This document shows positions 48,501 through 59,276 of a stretch of DNA of 64,000 bases, in pieces (the first letter of the stretch is position 1; each line of letters starts with the position of its first letter). The DNA comes from Pteria penguin (lineage: Eukaryota; Mollusca; Bivalvia; Pterioida; Pteriidae), in NCBI GenBank assembly GCA_035048485.1, contig CM068588.1:28035769-28099768 (forward strand), in the 5' to 3' direction. The notes under the pieces are model-generated. The model saw only the letters and a list, made by a program, of their open reading frames with translations, searched no databases and was not told where the DNA came from. Position numbers and translations under genes: made by a program.

Positions 48501-51500
48501 TGGAAATAGAAAGAGTAAATATTTTAAGAGCAAACTCAGTAGCAAGTATTCTTAGTATTTCGGTTTGTCTCTCTTTCAGATAAACCTATAAATAAATAAA
48601 TTCTACTTCCTTGTAACCGTAGGTATTTTTTCAGTTATTCTCGTAATCTATTTTGTCTGGCATCACTGTTTGATTCAAACATTAAATTTAAATTATTGAC
48701 GCTGGATTTTTAGTTCCCTGCTTTAGAAATTTTTATGTTGCATACACAAATATTCCTGAATCAAAAATTTTATCATTCTAATTTTATTTTACAATTACAT
48801 GTGTTCATGAAATGCGTTTTATACATGCGGTATGGATATCTGATTCCATGATGTTTACTTGGTATCTGAAATCTTGAAGATATCTATGAACGCTACTTAG
48901 ACATCCTCTGAGGGAGTCATGTTTGTATTCACTTACGTTTTATTTTCTCACCGGCAAAAATATTCGGACCAAATATATATTCAGTTCATTAGGAAGGATC
49001 ACCTGAATGGATCGCATTTCCCGATTCATTTAATTAAACTTCTGATTAGGCTTTTTAAAGGCCGGTACACACTATGCCATTGATCTCACGAGACAAATTG
49101 CATGTAACTTTACTTGCATGCGACTCGAAGTACACAGGCAGCGATTTATTTTCTATGATTTCGCCAATTTTCCCTACAGATAAGTAAACATAAACAAATA
49201 TTTATTTTCTATGTAATACTAGTCTTTTTATAGAAGATCAATGCATGACTTTTACTTGGGTTGGGATATTGTTATAATACTTGATGTCAAGAAGGATTAA
49301 AAGTCAGTACTACACTAGGTATATGATATACATGTTGCATGCATGGCCCGAATGAATTGTATGTCGTTTATTTTGTATAGAAACTTGGTTGTGAATTCTG
49401 AATTATGATTACTTCATATGATTTATAAATATACTAAGAAAAAAGAAAAAAATCCGTACCGCATTTTAACTTCCTGATTTTATACAGGAACATGAAATCA
49501 TTAAGAATTTCATTAATGTCGTTAGAAACAAGGGTGTGGTTTTCTCTGCAGCATGCACGTGCAGGCCGATATAAACTACCGAATACTCAATTTCGTACAT
49601 GTATTCGTACTTTTCTGGTGAATGGCATGTTCTGGCTGAGATCCATGTTGTTTGCATGCTCAGAGTGAAATATGTACATGTATGGCATGAGTGATATTCA
49701 CTTTGTATGCATTGTGTTCAACTTATTTGTATGCGTTTTTTCAAATGAATTCCATGTTGTACGTATGGATAGTCGAAGTCAGAAACATGTATGTATGGTC
49801 CGAATGAGATGCATTTTATGCATGGCCCAAGCGGGAAACATGTTTTATGCATGATCCAAGCGAGAGACCTGTTTTGTGCATGGTTCAAGCGAGAGACATA
49901 TTTTATGGATGGTTCGAGTGAAATCTATGTTCTATGGAAGGTCCAAGCGAGAGATGTATTCTATGAGTGGTCGGAGTGAGATATATCTTGCAAATTCCGT
50001 ATGGAAAATTAGTTGCGTATTAAAAAGTGTGGTAGCTTCAAATGATTTGTAAAAATATTAAGGCATAGAATAAACACTGTAGAGGTAAAATCGGTAAATA
50101 TTTTCCAGTTAATATCATATGCGCTAAACCTAACGTAACCGCATTCTATCTAAGCCCTCCAGATTTCGGATCATGACATTTTAGGATCTTCTTGTGCATG
50201 GTGACTTAAAGTACCGTGTTCTCAACTACATAAAATTCTACAATCTAAATCAATTAGTCAACAAACCAATGAAAGAATAATAGACCTTTTACTTAGTGAT
50301 TGAGCTGTGATATTTAAAATATTGATCAAAGAATGGCAATGGAATTGCACGATTAAATTTTTCTCAACTTGTAACATAACTCCAGCAGGATGTACGCAGT
50401 ACTCTATATTCAAATGTCTATTTCAGTAACTGTAGTACAAGCAAGACTATCATGAATGGAATTAACGAAGGTAAGTAAGTGAAATAATGTATGAATGTTT
50501 ATTAAGTATGGATATAATAAATGTAAAGAAATATAGACGAGTCTCAAATTCGTACACCGTATGTGCACTTCAACAGTTGCCTCTGCATTGATTCTCTGTG
50601 GAAATCCAAAGAATAGATATTTTTTAGAGCAAACGAATTATCAAGACCCAAAGAATCAATGTAAGAGCAGAGATAAGCATGACGGAGATAGCACTTAGCT
50701 TCAGAATAACTTACAAACTTTATTTATTTAAAATATGAATTATATATTCAAAGTCAATACAGATGCACTGATGGCTTCGCTTATGATACTCTCGAGAACA
50801 AATAGTCCAAGAGCACATGTTAAAGGGACTGCGATACATTTCATATAACATTTATTCACATTTATTGTGACTATGCATTGTGGAACTATTTCTTTTTCGT
50901 CTTTGTGTTCCAGACATTAATAGTTAGTGTTGCTAGTCATACAGGACTCGTTAATTCATCAGGGGTTCATAGTTTGGTCTTTGTGTCAGTTAATGTCCAT
51001 CATGGTACCTAGATGCCAGAGTGACATTGAATTTGCAGTAGTATTAGAGACGTGGTCACATTGTGCAAATGGTGCAGTAAATTAGTACAGGTATATTTTG
51101 TCTGATATTTATTATTACCACTGGGTCCATACTATCAGAGAACAAGGTTTCACTACCTTTGCTATAAGTGCTTCTGTACTGAAAAAATTACTATTCTTCA
51201 AGCATAGTTCTGTTCTGGGAAAGTTTTTTTCCCCGTTGAGGCCTTTGCCTCACTGTATGGGACATAAATTGTTGAAATGAGCGCAAGGCGCAATTAATCA
51301 TAAGTATCACCACAAATATATATTTTTCCATATTCATTATTACCACTGGGTATTAATAAATATAATTAGTGTTTTGTACTGCCTAGAACTTAATTGCAGT
51401 AAATATCTTATTACCTTGTATATTATTTTTATATACAATATATTTATATATATATTTGATCTACAATATCATGCTGCCATATTATTTTACTGTAACAGGA

Positions 51501-54372
51501 TGCCCACTAGGTAGGATTGGTACAAACTGTACAGAGATATGTCCTACAATGTATTATGGAGCTGGCTGTGAATCTAAATGCAATTGCTCACCACATGAAA
51601 GCTGTTCACCAGAATTCGGATGTATATTTCTAAAGGGTGAGGGATTTTCAATTTCTAATTTGATTTTCAGGGGTCTGATTATACGAATTTTCAGATGAAT
51701 CTTTATTATACATTTCTTTCAGACATGAGTTCATATAATGATCCCCATAAATAGTCTTATTATCATCAACTTATTCTGAAGCAGAGTGGCAATGTTACAT
51801 TAAGTTTGTGTGAAAAGTTTTTATCGTTTTATTGGGCATCCATGGATATAAGGGAATGTCAAACATAAGTCATTTATACCCCCTTTATATCTTATATGTT
51901 TGCTGGTTCACGATACCATAACATCTTGATATGTCAATGCTTGATAGTTTACTTTGAACCATTTACAGTAGATGTGTAAAATAATACTTTTCCCGCGATA
52001 ATAATATGTTCTTTCACATAAATTAGGGGTTACCATGCGAGTGTTTTACAAAAACTGACAGGGTATCGGCGAATACCCTGTCAGAAAATGAGTTTCACTG
52101 CGAGGCGTTAGCCGAGCTGTGAAACTGCAGGGTATCGTGACGTCATATCAAAAACTGCAGGGGTATCGTGAATATCCTTGCAGTTTTTAATTCGGACAGC
52201 CAATGAGATCCCGTGTTACAAACAAAATGCATTAGAATGCACTATCAATATGCATGGGATCAATATAACTTTCCTTAAAATTATGATCCTCTATTAAAGT
52301 ATTATATTTATACCTATTTATTTATACAACTACGCTTATATAAAAGCATATGCGTGTTCGTTTATGCACACGTATGTCTGTAAGTAGGAACTAGAAATTC
52401 CTATTCATAATCCTGAGTAATCGTTTAATTTCATTTTCGAAGGGAGTCCCACATATGTCATCTTGTGGTACATAATACTTGTTACATGTATCATTGCAAT
52501 CGGCGTTGTCATCTTCATCATCCAGCGGCAATACTGGTAAGATTTATCAGCTCTGGCCAGCAGGAGACATTCACTTTATATAGGCGCTTAAATTCCATCA
52601 ACATTTACTATACGTTTTTCCACATACAACTTCTAACTGTTCTCGTCATATGCTGGCATAGCATACAATCATCTAGTTCCTGTCTATATTGTGTATAGAT
52701 TTATTAATTTCTCAAGTCTCATTAAATTTGATTTCGTTATTCCAATGAAAATTAATTTGCCCTCGAATTTCAAGGTACTTGCAAATATAGAAAGTTTTGG
52801 CTATTTGTTATGATGAAACTTTATTGGGTCTAAAGGCATTATATTTATTACGAGTTTTAACTAAAAATAATGGTATGTTGATGTGATCAAAAGATTTTTG
52901 TCCGGTCAGTGTAACAAATCATTCTTGAACTTCAAATATACATGTAGATCTATCTATCCCAGGATTAAGCTTCTGAGAGACAAAATTCAAGACTACTTTT
53001 CACTTTTAAGATACAGTACCTAGATCAAATAAAATATTCGTAACAGTCTCAAACATTATGCGTTTAAGATCCTATCAAGAAACATTCATACAAAATGAGT
53101 CCAGCAGACTGTAATTAATCAATATTAAGTAAGACTACGCTAGTGTATTATAAAATGATATGCTGGTGTTTATCAGTTTAGAATATAATATAAATAAGAA
53201 CAAGGCCGCATTGTTTGTGCATTTAAAACATTATTTAAAATGATTTTTGTGAAGTTGAAATTCTGAGGCAGTCATTTCATATAAGATGTTTGTCTTTCGA
53301 TTTATTATTGAATATTTGATTCATGGTTTTGGCTCGTACTCTGATTAAGGGTTTGTTACCAAGTTATGGTCTATATAATTCATTCAGTCTGTTAATTTTG
53401 TTTAATTGCTCCTTTCAAGTTTTATAATATCTAATGAAATAAAAGAAAAAGAAATGGTTATTTTCAAAGAAAATAATATATAAGTGTATATCATATTTCA
53501 GTTTAATGAGTGCAGTACGGAGAGTTCCGTCTGGTACGTCGTGCTTTCTGCACCTTAAAAGCAATTTTATTTAAAGTAATACCTTAATCATTTCCTATTC
53601 TCTCTTTACCTTTATCTTTAATATATCTTTCTATCATGATTTATCCACTCTAATTATCCTATGTCGTGATGTATGAACTTAACATTTATAACATATAATG
53701 ATTGTGCTACCATATGCATGGGTTCAAGGGCTTTCTTTTTTCATTGAAAGTAATTTGTAAACGCATAAGTAAAATATTTTAAAGAAGAAAGTCGATTAAT
53801 AAATAGATACATGAATAAGTAAATAAAAAGATAGTTAAGTTTCTGAATAAACTAATACGCTTTCTACAAATTTTTGGTCTCTGCTTTTTTTTCAAGTCAA
53901 ATGACCAATATCAATATATACATTTCCTTGAATAATTTATAACGTTATGATGCATTTTATGCAACTTATCTTTTGACTTTCACTTGAAAAAGCAAATTGG
54001 TCGACAATTTCGGAATAGAATGTCAGTATTTTAAGTTGTGAACGGTTTTAAACAATTTTTCACGGGTGTATTCTCTTTGAAGAAAACTTTTAATCTTCAT
54101 ATCTAACCTTTTAACAATTACCTTGTTATTCTAAAACTAAAGAGCATCTTTTTCATGTATAGCTCTGCCCTAAAATTAGTTCTTTGGCAAAACCTTTTAG
54201 GGAAGTTTTGCTATTCGGTAAGTTATCGAAATGCACATATTGTGCATGAAATTACTTTACAAATGAGTGCCCGCGCGTGAAATTGTAATTTCATACACAA
54301 AGACACACACACACCTACAAACACACACAGAGAGATCTATCTATCTATCTATCTACATACGTACATACATAC

Positions 54373-54408
<36 letters not shown>

Positions 54409-55153
54409 TTATTTATTTATTTATATGTCAGTATTTATACACAGAAGTTATATATATATATATTATTATATTAGATAGCGCATAGAGAAACGCTCAATAT
54501 GTAGCCAATTGAAGAAACTAGTTTTTATTAGACTAGTGCTTTGTATATATTTTCTATCTTTCTTTTCGTGTCTTTATATTTATGTAAGTGTTTGTTTGTG
54601 TGTGTCCTGAGGAAGAAGCAGTTTGCTTCGAAAATTTGGCAATTTTTTTAATTGTTTTAGTATCGTTATCGCTTACCTGTGCTTTTATATATATATATAT
54701 ATATACACACCTACAGACACACACAGAGAGATCTATCTATCTATCTATCTACATACGTACATACATGCATAGATCAAACATTTCTAGATATGTTTCTGAT
54801 TATACAGGTGTATCATGTGACATTTTTGCTTTTGGTATTTTCGTTTCTTTATTGATACGTTTGAGATAATTGTTCTTACAATAAAGAACTTATTCTTAGA
54901 ATTTCAGAAGCTCTGTGGCTGTTGTTTACATCGTAGTTCAGAATTAGAGTACAAAGTACAAAATTGTACAGAGCTCAGTCCTGCAGGGGACAACGATTTT
55001 ATTCTTACCAACACAAGACTCTCGCCACAAACGTCAAATACCACAGACGCAGACGTGGAGGTCTCGAATTATTACAATGTCTTGTCGCTTAAGGTCTCGG
55101 ATGTGTCTTGTATTGAAGAATATGAGGTAACGGAGATAAACTGTGACAGTTAG
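45524..55153 (+). CDS. Gene C: single-EGF, single-pass receptor with ITAM-like tail (213 aa)
   Basis: Join: 45524-45603, 50427-50470, 51499-51636, 52443-52536, 53502-53533, 54900-55153; 642 nt, GT/AG throughout, phases 2,1,1,2,1. Exon 1: signal peptide, two base changes from gene A. Exon 2: NCSTSKTIMNGINE. Exon 3: intact eight-Cys EGF-like module (CPLGRIGTNC...GAGCESKCNC...GC). Exon 4: SPTYVILWYIILVTC... transmembrane helix then QRQY. Exon 5: LMSAVRRVPS, basic juxtamembrane. Exon 6: Cys patch (KLCGCCL), one EYKVQN unit instead of two, then YNVL-x12-YEVT and stop TAG at 55151-55153. No defects were seen, so this is the best candidate for a working gene. The protein would sit in the plasma membrane with a ~45-residue EGF ectodomain. 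Phagocytic or recognition signalling is inference from architecture. No transcript evidence is available. Confidence 0.78.
45700..46400 (-). repeat. Minisatellite B, unit 2 block
   Basis: It is the paralogue of 9720-10440 with unit losses: the TGTGCATGGTCCGAATGAGA units near 10000-10060 are fewer here. The minus-strand open frames are artefacts of the repeat. Confidence 0.65.
46419..46718 (+). mobile_element. 300-bp Penelope-like 3' fragment with target duplication
   Basis: TTACTTA lies at 46412-46418 and again at 46719-46725. The paralogous sequence near 10447 has a single ATTACTTTAAGTG. The insert matches 25200-25490 and carries the TTGCAGGACTTTGCGACG, CCGGGCACCAGGTCTCACCTC and TTATTGGGGCTCGC blocks. 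It is a 5'-truncated retrotransposition product that entered unit 2 after the duplication. Confidence 0.75.
46829..47615 (-). mobile_element. hAT-like non-autonomous element carrying a BED zinc finger
   Basis: Terminal inverted repeat AAGGGGTGAAACGATA / TATCGTTTCACCCTT encloses 787 bases. A second palindromic GATACGTATCGTGATAC cluster lies near the left end. On the minus strand (about 47093-47431) MASKPVELQAPPVTYRSK leads into a BED-type finger: KIWEHFGF, CKDCF, then HMTRHHLD as the C2H2-like ligand set. A Ser/Gln-rich linker follows and the frame ends. BED fingers are the usual N-terminal DNA-binding domain of hAT transposases; the catalytic part is missing. The unit 1 copy lacks part of the finger. 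Confidence 0.65.
47640..48250 (+). repeat. Minisatellite B block followed by dispersed repeat R1
   Basis: 47640-47870 is the paralogue of 11200-11440. 47930-48250 is the paralogue of the R1 copy at 11520-11850. Confidence 0.5.
49620..49990 (+). repeat. Minisatellite B, third block of unit 2
   Basis: It is the paralogue of 14800-15130. Units alternate GCGAGAGAC and CATGTTTTATGCATGG(C/T)CCAA. The open frames at 49672-49979 simply translate the repeat. Confidence 0.6.
52021..52232. mobile_element. ~210-bp multi-hairpin element in gene C intron 3
   Basis: It is absent from the paralogous gene A intron (near 16975). It contains consecutive stem-loops: a perfect 12-bp stem CTGACAGGGTAT/ATACCCTGTCAG (52055-52084), a GTTTCAC/GTGAAAC stem (52092-52123) and an AAAAACTGCAGG.../...CTTGCAGTTTTT stem (52150-52188). 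Motifs ACTG(A)CAGGGTATCG repeat three times. It looks like a MITE; ends and target site are not exact. Confidence 0.55.
54300..54775 (+). repeat. Duplicated microsatellite block in gene C intron 5
   Basis: CACACACAC, AGAGAGATCTATCTATC and ACATACGTACATACAT occur in the same order at about 54303-54375 and 54706-54770, with (TA)n tracts after the first and before the second. It is a local duplication of about 400 bases and a likely site of length polymorphism. Confidence 0.7.
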
Positions 55154-56780
55154 TGAGGTATTGTACTCTTTTTTACTCAAGTTGCCATCATATTGTATTT
55201 AAAGGGCAAAACTAATGAATGATAACAAACCAAAACGAAGAATATCGACACTTAGTGTAATGTAAGATAATCGTTGATTACATCTACGTTTGAGCTTTTA
55301 GTAAATCTCTGCTTAACTTAATTTTGCGGTATTTTCATTTTATTGTATTTTGAATTTGATATTTATATTAAACGATGTTATATTAGAATGGGGAAAATGT
55401 ATTTGTGCTCGTCTAAAAACCCATTGCACAAGATTTACAATTTGGGATTTTCATGAAAGTAACAATTTCACAGAAGTTCGAATGTGTGTGATTTACTATT
55501 ATTATTTTTCGTTTTGTGTTGTTTGTAAACTGCTCTTTAAAGTATCATCTCTAATATGGTGTGTTCTAAAAAGAAGAATTATACATATTTCAAAAGTTTT
55601 CATATCGAGGAACCTTTAAAAACCCCAAAATGTATATGTGCTTACTTTTGAAAACAGTATTATTCAACAGTTGACCTCTGAATTCAAGAGAGACTTTGAG
55701 TACACCGTATATTCACAATAAAAATTCTTTCATTTGTTTTAAAAGAAAGATACTGGTTCTACGGTTCTGAATCAAAACTTGATGAGAAAGTAAATGTAAA
55801 CGATAATTATAGTTTTCATGTAAATTTTGTGAAAACTCAGGAGACATTACATGCTTCTATATAACAAGAAACAGTTTCTTGCAGATATACTTTTTCCATG
55901 TGATAAAAACTTTGAACTTCCAATTGAGATACCCGGATCGTAAAAGGAAGATACTTGATGAAAAATAGATTTGAAAAAAAATGTTTAAATTGTTCCTGTA
56001 ATAAAATCGAGATGGATACAAATTTGTTCTTGTTTTCCCTTTGTATTGTCATTTGAACAGTTAAGGTTATCGTTTATTATATAAAATCTACGTTACTTAT
56101 CAAATATTCTTTCAAATGGTGCAACTCTTGTAGATGAAAACCAAATTATGAATTTCATGCAACAATTCTGGAAAATATATCATAAATACTGAGAAATTGT
56201 GAAATGGTTATTTTTTCTTTAACAAGACATCGCATGGTATTCTGTCCTACGTCATAGACTTTACTGTGTATATAAAACTCATGTAAACTGATTAGTTGCA
56301 ATACTAAAAGCTTCTAAATAATATGATTACGAAATAATGGATTCACAGGGTACCATTCAAATATATATATAGAGTTTTGTACAGTAATGGATAATCTAGA
56401 CAAATATTATACATAGAGAAGGGAGGGGGGGGGGAGAGATGTTGGTCCAATGGTATCCCAGTGGCTATCCCAGTGGACTAACCTATGGTAAAAAGACCTA
56501 GATTTAATTATATGCAGGCGTATACAACCAAAGTAAGGAAATGTAAATCCATCTTACCTTCATTCACGATCATAAATTTCTCTGCCCGATATGCTTTCAT
56601 ACAACAAAAAATACAATATAATCCAAATCAAACAATTATTAGATTGTACTACGATTCTTCATAGAGAAAGTAGTATTTCAAAGCTTTGATTATACACGGA
56701 AATCGCTGTTCAAATTTGACGGACTGGAGAAAATTAGAGCAGTGATTAAGTATCTGTGTATTTTTTCCACAACTCGAAGT
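55154..56780. other. 3' flank of gene C and intergenic DNA
   Basis: It is diverged homology to 313-1000 and 38398-39120, for example AACAGTTAAGGTTATC at 56054 against 39099. A G-rich tract lies near 56424. No gene is supported. Confidence 0.5.
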
Positions 56781-57127
56781 CCTTATATATATATACTTTT
56801 CGAAATGGAATGCAATTCAATATTAATGCAAATATGAAATGCAACACCAAAAATCTCATATATTGCATGACCTGCACAAAACAAATTGCATGGAAAACTA
56901 CAAAGGTCAAACTGGAACCAAATTGCGTGACCGAGTGCGGGTACATAAATAACAGATAAAACATCCAGAAATAAGGAATAGACCTTGTAGTGAACATTTC
57001 GATGTGTGTTATAATGGGAAATTTCTTATTTTCCCATTTTTAAAAATAATTCAGGATAATGAACAGATTAGAAAAAGTAAAGAAGAACATTTTATAAATA
57101 TATTGAAACCAACTTTAAACCGTAATT
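56780..57127 (+). mobile_element. Decayed GIY-YIG endonuclease domain of a Penelope-like element
   Basis: Two plus-strand frames together carry the domain. CNTKNLIYCMTCTK (about 56841-56881) is followed in a shifted frame by NYKGQTGTKLRDRVRVHK (about 56895-56950), then CSEHFD, a KFLIFPFLKII stretch and IRKSKEEHFINILKPTLN, ending at TAA near 57125. The order Cys knuckle, Y-x-G-QT, R-x-R-x-x-x-H, CSEHF, E is that of the GIY-YIG nuclease of endonuclease-bearing Penelope-like elements. A frameshift, an in-frame TAA after HK and YKG in place of YIG show it is dead. Confidence 0.7.
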
Positions 57128-57220
57128 AAATTAAATTGTGCGAAATAACTTTGCATTGTACGACAACCACATACGTTACTTTCATTGTGACGTCATACAT
57201 ATTACTTACCAATTCTACAA

Positions 57221-57260
57221 TCTGTCTGATGAGCCCTGGAGGGCTGAAAGCGCTAACAGA
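57221..57260 (+). ncRNA. Hammerhead ribozyme-like motif downstream of the PLE endonuclease relic
   Basis: Elements in order: TCTGT (57221-57225), catalytic CTGATGA (57226-57232), stem II GCCC-TGGA-GGGC (57233-57244), an extra T, GAA (57246-57248), AGC|GCT (57249-57254), A (57255, predicted cleavage after it), ACAGA (57256-57260). TCTGT pairs perfectly with ACAGA as stem I. Stem III would be AGC/GCT with no loop, which is self-complementary and would form only between two molecules. The extra T (57245) departs from consensus and may weaken activity. Hammerheads are known in the terminal repeats of Penelope-like elements, and this one lies about 100 bases after the GIY-YIG relic. Confidence 0.65.
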
Positions 57261-57284
57261 ACACATGGAAGTTATGTTATATAT

Positions 57285-57480
57285 ATCCCCTGTTAAACTA
57301 GAGGCGGGATCAGGCGCCATAGAGGAGTAAGCATCCCCTTCCGACCAATCACACCCGCCGTGATGCCCATAGGTGAATGCACATTGGTATCATTCGCAGT
57401 CACAGAAGTAGAAGTAGGAAACGGCACAACCGTTGTCACAAGGAGTATATGTCATGATCAATACAAGTAATACACGATTC
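57285..57480 (+). mobile_element. Terminal sequence of the Penelope-like element
   Basis: GGCGGGATCAGGCGCCATAG, TAAGCATCCCCTTCCGACC, ACACCCG and AGGAAACGGCACAACCG also occur at 5860-6070, where they adjoin another RT remnant. It lies directly after the hammerhead-like motif, as a terminal-repeat region would. Confidence 0.5.
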
Positions 57481-57841
57481 ATGAGGACGTCAAGAAAACC
57501 CTCGGGAAGAAATGACATTTTATAGTACTGTTAAAAATGGGTTGCTGATATTTAGAAGGGGAGGAAGACTGTTGAAAACGATGAACGGCCTGGACGTACC
57601 TATCACAAGGAGGCTACCATAAACGAAAACGTTGATATTGTGTACTGTCATGCCATGATTGATAGAAGGAGATATCCGTTACATGGCTATTCAGTCCATT
57701 TTGACCGATATCTTAACATGTCTAAGGTCTCTGCTAGATGGAATCCTCTGTTAATATATTGTTAACACAATACTTAACGATTTCCATCTAGGTACATCAG
57801 GTGAATGAGAATCATCATTGAACATTGAATACTAATAATAA

Positions 57842-57844
57842 TAA

Positions 57845-57875
<31 letters not shown>

Positions 57876-58270
57876 GATATCTGCACTGGGGGTTTGACAG
57901 AATTCACTATGAATACATAGAAAGTATGAGATCTGACTTAATCGTATGACAAAATTTACCCTTGTAAGACAGAAGGAAGAGATCTGCTTCGGTCGTATGA
58001 CATAACTCAACAAGTAGAGACATAACGTAGGGTATATGCCATGGTCATGTGACGAAATTTACACATGAAAGACAGAAAATAGGAGATCTGAATTGGTTGT
58101 ATGACAGATTTAATGGCGGAGTGACAGTAAGAAATCTGAAGCGATTGTGTGACAGAATTCACCATGATTCACAAGACAGAAGCAGGGGAAGACTGGAAGT
58201 AATCGATCTGCATTATTCTTGTCGTACGTTTTGTTCACCGGAATCTGCAACTTTGTTCGTAAGGACATGA
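57842..58270 (+). repeat. (AAAT)n followed by a ~50-bp degenerate tandem repeat
   Basis: About eight AAAT units (57843-57875) precede repeats of GAGATCTGACTT-ATCGTATGACA-AATT-ACC-TGTAAGACAGAA. It is the same family as 21040-21440. Confidence 0.55.
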
Positions 58271-58279
58271 ACGAACCTA

Positions 58280-59040
58280 AAATAACCTACTTCCGGTATA
58301 AGAAGTGGATAATTCAAGGGTAACTATTTTTATTCTTTTATCAATCTGTGTAAAGGTGAACCGACATACTATCAAAGTTTTGAGTAAATTTTCTTTATTT
58401 TCATTTCACTGATATACATAAGTAAAGGAAGATAACTCCTAGTTTCAGTCTGTGGTGCAAAACCATTCGGAAACCATTATACTGAACGCAGGTTTATTGA
58501 TGGCTGTCGATTACAAGCGCTCAGGAGTATAAAAACCTTTTAATTGCAAAAGGAGCATGTTTATTTTGAATAATCATTATGTAAGCTTTATCAAATGTTC
58601 AATTAGATTAAGTACGTAGATGACTGTTGAATTACAGCCAAAGCTAGCCAAGACCCCAAATCATGACGCCACGAATTACAATTCAACAATTTTAATACGT
58701 AATTATATACATATAGGGCAAGACCACAACCGAATATCCAGACTAATCTCCTATAATGATAAGGATAAAAAAGAAAGTAAAAAGGAATGGATTTATTTCA
58801 TGTCAATTAATCAATGCAGTAAACTTTTAGGAATAATACTAAAATTAAAAAGAATAAAATTTGCCCATTAGCGGATTTGAAGTTCTACCTACAACATGCA
58901 AGTTATGGCCCATAAGTATGATGTAGGAGAGAAAAGAAGAGAATGGGGTGGGGAGGGGGTTATGAAAATGTTTTCGTGCAGAATGTATTACTAAAATACG
59001 AAAATAACTGGTGTCACATGACTATGGCACTAACAACAAT
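58280..59040. other. Intergenic stretch with no recognisable content
   Basis: The open frame at 58620-58871 has no recognisable motifs and low-complexity, Lys/Asn-rich composition. Nothing else is identified. Confidence 0.4.
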
Positions 59041-59049
59041 GTACCACGG

Positions 59050-59165
59050 TGGACAATCACGGACCCCTGAAATTCAGAGGTGAGACCAGGTGCCCGGGAG
59101 GAATGAGCGTCTCCTGTTTGGCTAGCCACACCCGCCGTGAATGTCCTGACATACAGACGAAACAG
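59050..59165 (-). mobile_element. Penelope-like terminal fragment
   Basis: It contains the GAGGTGAGACCAGGTGCCCG, GAGCGTCTCCTGTTTG and CACACCCGCCGTGA blocks of the family's 3' end, reverse orientation. The preceding CACGGTGGACAATCACGG recurs inverted near 33465 and 34570. Confidence 0.5.
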
Positions 59166-59276
59166 TATAATTCAGCACTGTATATATACATGAATGTGAA
59201 CAAACACTGTGTAGAAAGTGTCACAGCCACATAACATCAGGAAAATAATAACACTTAAGTCAAACCCTCCGCGGGT

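Noticed and set aside
52055..52084. Rho-independent terminator-like hairpin
   Set aside because: It is eukaryotic intronic DNA with no following T-run; treated as part of a MITE-like insertion.
57126..57330. 64-codon frames on both strands over the hammerhead region
   Set aside because: They overlap the PLE terminal region and RNA motif; the codon pattern shows no conservation signal.
58620..58871. 83-codon plus-strand frame
   Set aside because: Asn/Lys-rich with no motif, no paralogue and no splice context.
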